Below are positions 5,127-8,596 of a stretch of 8,596 nucleotides of DNA, piece after piece. Each line of letters starts with the position of its first letter. Within the stretch, counting starts at the first letter, position 1. The notes under the pieces are model-generated. The model was not told the DNA's origin and did not search any database. It was given only the letters and a program-made list of their open reading frames with translations. Both the position numbers and the translations under genes were made by a program. Origin of the DNA: Spirochaetales bacterium. GTDB taxonomy: Bacteria; Spirochaetota; Spirochaetia; Treponematales; Rectinemataceae. The stretch lies in the NCBI GenBank assembly GCA_015657395.1, contig JADLKI010000008.1:478912-487507 (forward strand). Direction: 5' to 3'.

Positions 5127-6626
5127 ATGGAAGAGCAGCCAAAGGCCATTCTCCAGCTCAAAGGTATCTCCAAGGTTTTCCCTGGCGTCAAGGCCTTGGA
5201 CAATGTGAGCTTCGACCTCTTCCCTGGCGAAGTGCATGTGCTCGTCGGAGAAAACGGCGCAGGAAAATCCACCTTGATGAAGATTCTGGCAGGAGCCTAC
5301 TCGCGCGATTCAGGGGACATACTTGTAGACGGAGAGGCCCAGCGCTGGTGGACACCGGCCATCGCGCGCGCTAAAGGCGTCGGGATGGTCTACCAGGAAT
5401 TCAATCTGGTTCCCTTCCGCGACGTGGCGGAAAACATTTTTCTCGGCCACGAGAGACGGCGTTGGAGACTGTTTCTGGATAGAGCGAGCATGCACCGTGA
5501 GGCGGCCAAGCGAATGGAGGATATCGGCGTCAGCGTCGATACGCATACGCCTGTGGGGCAGCTCGGCGTTGGCCAGCAGCAGATGGTTGAGATCGCCAAA
5601 GCCCTCCTTCTCGACGTGAGGGTCCTCGTTCTCGATGAGCCGACTTCAGCCTTGACGGTGCGGGAGATCAATCAGCTCTTCGAGACAATTCGTCGCCTCA
5701 AAAAACTCGGTGTTGGAATCGTGTATATCTCACATCGAATGGAGGAAGTGACCGAGATTGGGGATCGTATAACAGTTTTACGCGATGGCCAGTATATTGG
5801 AACGCTCTCGCGTGCTGAGTACCACATCGATCGTGTCGTGAAAATGATGGTCGGCCGGGAGATCAAAGACCTCTTCCCCCGACATTTTCGCGAGCCGGGC
5901 GAAGTCGCCCTCCGTGTCGAGGGGCTGTGCACGCACGACAAACTCAAAGATGTCAACCTTCAGGTTCGTTATGGAGAGATCGTGGGCGTGGCTGGACTTG
6001 TGGGAGCCGGAAGGACAGAGGCCGCACGGGCGATCTTCGGCCTCGATCCGCGCACGGCAGGCACGATCGAAGTGGAAGGAAAGCGCATCGCGCGGATGAG
6101 CCCTCCCGTCGCCATTTCGAAGGGGATTGGCCTCGCTCCGGAGGACCGGAAGCAAGATGGTCTTTTCAGAATGCTGCCCATAAGCAGTAATGTGTTGATG
6201 GCTGGCTTGAGGCGTTTCTTCCCTGGATGGATTGTCACTCGCAGCAAGGAACAGAAGGTAGCGAAGCGCTTCGTCGACACTCTTCGCGTCCAGCCGCCCC
6301 AATTACAGAAGCAGGTCCGATATTTGAGCGGCGGCAACCAGCAGAAAGTCGTCATCGCCAAATGGCTTGCGATAGAGCCAAAAGTGCTCATATTCGATGA
6401 GCCTACACGGGGCATCGATGTCGGCGCGAAAGCTGAGATACATAGTCTGATGGATAAGTTCGCCAATGAAGGAAAGGCGATACTCATGATTTCGTCAGAG
6501 CTTCCGGAGATTCTCGGTATGAGTGACCGCATATATGTCATGCATGAAGGAATGGTCGTTGGAGAATTCGGTCGTCCTGCCAATTCTGAAGAGATCATCA
6601 GCTGCGCAATGGGGGTAAAAAAATGA
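5127..6626 (+). CDS. Sugar ABC transporter ATP-binding protein, CUT2 class (RbsA/MglA type)
   Basis: A 499-residue protein with two fused nucleotide-binding domains, the energy unit of a CUT2 importer for monosaccharides, polyols or cyclitols. NBD1: Walker A GENGAGKST (41-49), Q-loop Q90, signature region LGVGQQQMVE (146-155), Walker B VLVLDEPTS (167-174), switch H203. NBD2: a degenerate Walker A GLVGAGRTE (290-298) lacking the catalytic lysine, signature LSGGNQQKVV (400-409), Walker B LIFDEPTRGIDVG (421-433), and Ser in place of the switch His (ISSE, 455-458). The degenerate second site is normal for RbsA-like proteins. The first signature has Gly147 where Ser is usual. A ribosome site AAGGA lies six bases before the ATG. 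It is 48 bp after the hydrolase gene and overlaps the first permease by four bases. The substrate cannot be read from the ATPase; pathway context suggests an inositol-like compound. Confidence 0.95.
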   Translation: MEEQPKAILQLKGISKVFPGVKALDNVSFDLFPGEVHVLVGENGAGKSTLMKILAGAYSRDSGDILVDGEAQRWWTPAIARAKGVGMVYQEFNLVPFRDVAENIFLGHERRRWRLFLDRASMHREAAKRMEDIGVSVDTHTPVGQLGVGQQQMVEIAKALLLDVRVLVLDEPTSALTVREINQLFETIRRLKKLGVGIVYISHRMEEVTEIGDRITVLRDGQYIGTLSRAEYHIDRVVKMMVGREIKDLFPRHFREPGEVALRVEGLCTHDKLKDVNLQVRYGEIVGVAGLVGAGRTEAARAIFGLDPRTAGTIEVEGKRIARMSPPVAISKGIGLAPEDRKQDGLFRMLPISSNVLMAGLRRFFPGWIVTRSKEQKVAKRFVDTLRVQPPQLQKQVRYLSGGNQQKVVIAKWLAIEPKVLIFDEPTRGIDVGAKAEIHSLMDKFANEGKAILMISSELPEILGMSDRIYVMHEGMVVGEFGRPANSEEIISCAMGVKK

Positions 6627-7594
6627 CCACTGCAAGCCTGGGTCTTTCCCGCAGAAATACTTTGAGATCCTCGCTTAGGAGGCTGCCTCCCGTAATCTGG
6701 GCGCTTCTTTTGATGATCATCTTTTTCGGTGTCTGTCAGCCGCGTTTCTTCAGCCTAAGCAACGCGATCAGCATGCTCTGTCAAGGTTCGATTCTAATGA
6801 TCCTGTCACTTGGGGTGTGCGTGGTTACCGTGGCCGGTGGAATAGACCTGTCGGTTGGCGCCGTTATGACCTTCTCAGGGATGATCATGGCGTGGCTGCT
6901 CGTGAATACCTCCGTGCCGATAGCATTCATCCTGCTGGCGACGCTTCTCGTGGGGATCGCTTTCGGTATGCTGAATGGCGTCTTTGTGAGCAAAATGAGG
7001 ATTCCGTCATTCATCGCGACCCTCGGGACGCAGGGCATCGCACTCGGCCTGTCTCTCGGAATGAACAAGGGCTACACGATCTCGGGTTTGCCTCCCGCTA
7101 TCGGCTATTTTGGCAACGGGACTTTTCTTGCGCTTCCAATACCGATTTGGCTGGCAGTAGGGGCGTTTCTTGTGACCTTTGTGTTGCTCCGCTTTACGCC
7201 ATTTGGAGTCTATGCGTATGCAATCGGCGGCAACGAGGACGCTCTGGCGCTCGCAGGCAAGCCTTCATGGCTATTCAAGATTTTCACGTTCGGCTATGCG
7301 GGACTGATGTCCGGTCTCGCCGCCATTGTGGTGACAGCCCGATCGATGGCAGCACAGCCAACAGTCGGAGTGGGAATGGAATTCGAGGCATTTTCCGCTG
7401 CCGTGCTCGGCGGCGTGTTTGCGGGTCGTGGAGGTGCCGGAGAAACGGTACTCGGCGTCTTATTCATCCTGATCCTTCGCAATGGACTCAACGTAGTGGG
7501 AGTTCCCACGTATTATCAGCTCGCCATCATAGGCATGACGCTCATAGTTGGTATGGCTCTGTCCATGGTGCTCGAACGAAGGCTGCGGAGGTAA
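6623..7594 (+). CDS. Sugar ABC transporter permease 1, CUT2 class (RbsC/AraH type)
   Basis: A 323-residue integral inner-membrane protein with about eight to ten hydrophobic segments (first near 23-38), matching the branched-chain/ribose permease family. The hallmark GGIDLSVGAVM lies at 72-82, and the conserved Gly-rich loop EFEAFSAAVLGGVFAGRGGAG at about 253-273. The basic N-terminus (RRNTLRSSLRRL) would stay cytoplasmic. Its ATG overlaps the ATPase stop (ATGA, four bases), with GGGGG upstream inside the ATPase gene, indicating translational coupling. It pairs with the next gene's permease to form the channel. Confidence 0.94.
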   Translation: MTTASLGLSRRNTLRSSLRRLPPVIWALLLMIIFFGVCQPRFFSLSNAISMLCQGSILMILSLGVCVVTVAGGIDLSVGAVMTFSGMIMAWLLVNTSVPIAFILLATLLVGIAFGMLNGVFVSKMRIPSFIATLGTQGIALGLSLGMNKGYTISGLPPAIGYFGNGTFLALPIPIWLAVGAFLVTFVLLRFTPFGVYAYAIGGNEDALALAGKPSWLFKIFTFGYAGLMSGLAAIVVTARSMAAQPTVGVGMEFEAFSAAVLGGVFAGRGGAGETVLGVLFILILRNGLNVVGVPTYYQLAIIGMTLIVGMALSMVLERRLRR

Positions 7595-7597
7595 CGC

Positions 7598-8566
7598 ATG
7601 AAAAATGGTGAACGCAGCACCATGACAAGACTGAAGGCCGTGCTGCAGCCTCTATCCCGGGTGATCGCGCTTTTTCTTCTGGCGCTCGTCATCACTCTTC
7701 TCAATCCAAATTTTCTTAAGGCTGCCAACATCATCAATGTTCTCAGGCAGGCGGCGCCGCAGATCATTATGGCGACCGGCATGACCTGTGTCCTCCTGAC
7801 TGGCGGCATCGATCTTTCGGTGGGCTCGGTGATGACCCTGGCCAGCGTCGTAACCGCCTATTTCCTGACGCAGAAACCGGGCCTCCCTTGGCCGATCGCG
7901 GTGCTGGCAGGCTTGGGTGTCGGTGCCTGTGCGGGCCTCATCAACGGCCTCATTGTGGCTAAAGTCAAGCTCCAGCCTCCCCTCGCGACCTACGGCATGC
8001 TGTGGATTGCTCGCGGACTGTCCTTCGCGATCATGGGAGCTTCACCCTTCTTTGGTTTCCCTACAGGCTTCAGATATCTTGGGCGTGGTGTCTGGGCTGG
8101 CCTGCCGCTTCCGATTTGGATCATGGCCTTCGTGGTTGTGCTCATATTCCTCCTGCTCCAGTTCACTATAACAGGACGGGAAATCTATGCCGTCGGAGCC
8201 AACCCCAAGGCCGCACAGGCTTCAGGAATCAAGAACAATCGTGTGATCCTGGTTGCCTACGTGCTGAGTGGCCTGCTCGCGGCCTGCGCCGGCCTTCTCT
8301 TGACAGCGCGCATGAATGCAGTGGACCAGAACCTTGGCGAGCCTTACCTCTTGCCTGCCATAGCGAGCCCCGTGATGGGAGGCACCAGCATGTACGGCGG
8401 CGAGGGCACGGTCGGAGGGAGCGTTGTCGGCGCCCTCATTATGGTCGTGCTGCTCAATGGTATGAACCTTCTTAATTTGTCCTCCCTGTGGCAGCAGTTT
8501 GCCCTCGGGATCGTGGTCGTCCTGGCTGTATGGTTTGATGTATCGATGAAGAGGCGCACGAATTGA
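7598..8566 (+). CDS. Sugar ABC transporter permease 2, CUT2 class (RbsC/AraH type)
   Basis: A 322-residue multi-spanning permease, paralogous to the preceding one. It carries GGIDLSVGSVMTLAS at 69-83 and the C-terminal loop GGTSMYGGEGTVGGSVVGAL at 261-280, where the first permease has a less canonical version. The ATG at 7598 follows the upstream stop by three bases; its ribosome site GGAGGT (7587-7592) overlaps that stop region, so the genes are translationally coupled. The later ATG at 7622 lacks such a site. One fused ATPase with two distinct permeases is the LsrACD or RhaTPQ arrangement, predicting a heterodimeric channel rather than the homodimer of RbsC. No periplasmic binding protein gene is seen beside it. 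Confidence 0.94.
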   Translation: MKNGERSTMTRLKAVLQPLSRVIALFLLALVITLLNPNFLKAANIINVLRQAAPQIIMATGMTCVLLTGGIDLSVGSVMTLASVVTAYFLTQKPGLPWPIAVLAGLGVGACAGLINGLIVAKVKLQPPLATYGMLWIARGLSFAIMGASPFFGFPTGFRYLGRGVWAGLPLPIWIMAFVVVLIFLLLQFTITGREIYAVGANPKAAQASGIKNNRVILVAYVLSGLLAACAGLLLTARMNAVDQNLGEPYLLPAIASPVMGGTSMYGGEGTVGGSVVGALIMVVLLNGMNLLNLSSLWQQFALGIVVVLAVWFDVSMKRRTN

Positions 8567-8596
8567 TGAGAAGGATTGCACTCGACTACGCCGAAT
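8566..8596 (+). CDS. Start of a further operon gene (partial, unidentified)
   Basis: An ATG at 8566-8568 overlaps the permease stop by one base (TGATG) and opens MRRIALDYAE before the window ends. The coupling and the absence of any gap suggest it is the next operon gene. Ten residues do not identify it. There is no sign of a secretion signal or of a Rossmann-type GxGxxG start, so it does not begin like the missing binding protein or a typical dehydrogenase. Confidence 0.5.
   Translation, partial: MRRIALDYAE

Noticed and set aside
6817..7611. A 264-codon plus-strand frame overlapping permease 1
   Set aside because: The product is rich in Arg, Cys and Trp with no membrane or domain pattern, while the overlapping frame encodes an unmistakable permease.

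Overview
The window is an ordinary-looking bacterial chromosome segment: moderately GC-rich coding DNA, a sharply AT-richer intergenic control region, ATG starts with clear purine-rich ribosome binding sites, and tightly packed genes. The style of the genes (transketolase, XRE-cupin regulator, a sugar epimerase beside a creatininase-fold hydrolase, and a CUT2-class ABC importer) would fit a fermentative sugar-using bacterium such as a spirochaete or a related anaerobe. That placement is impression only; no marker gene fixes the taxon.

Layout. Positions 1-63 hold the last 20 codons of an unidentified gene on the plus strand, followed 24 bp later by a complete transketolase gene (88-2055). A strong GC hairpin (2089-2110) separates transketolase from a convergent minus-strand gene for an XRE-type helix-turn-helix/cupin regulator (2140-2823). 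A 406-bp intergenic region (2824-3229) carries two divergent sigma70-like promoters and several copies of the word AGTTAAT, which look like operators. From 3230 to the right edge runs one plus-strand operon: a TIM-barrel ketose/keto-acid 3-epimerase (IolO-like), a creatininase-family hydrolase (IolN-like), an ABC ATPase with two nucleotide-binding domains, two RbsC/AraH-type permeases, and the first ten codons of a further gene that overlaps the second permease stop by one base.

How it fits together. The epimerase plus creatininase-family pair resembles IolO and IolN of the Thermotoga maritima myo-inositol pathway. There IolN opens a diketo-inositol ring to 5-keto-L-gluconate and IolO epimerises this to D-tagaturonate. 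With the co-transcribed CUT2 importer the operon looks built to take up and degrade a cyclitol or related polyol/keto-sugar acid, under control of the divergent XRE-cupin protein. The inositol dehydrogenases and the importer's periplasmic binding protein are not in the window, so the substrate is inference. Transketolase belongs to a separate, convergent transcription unit and need not be part of the pathway.
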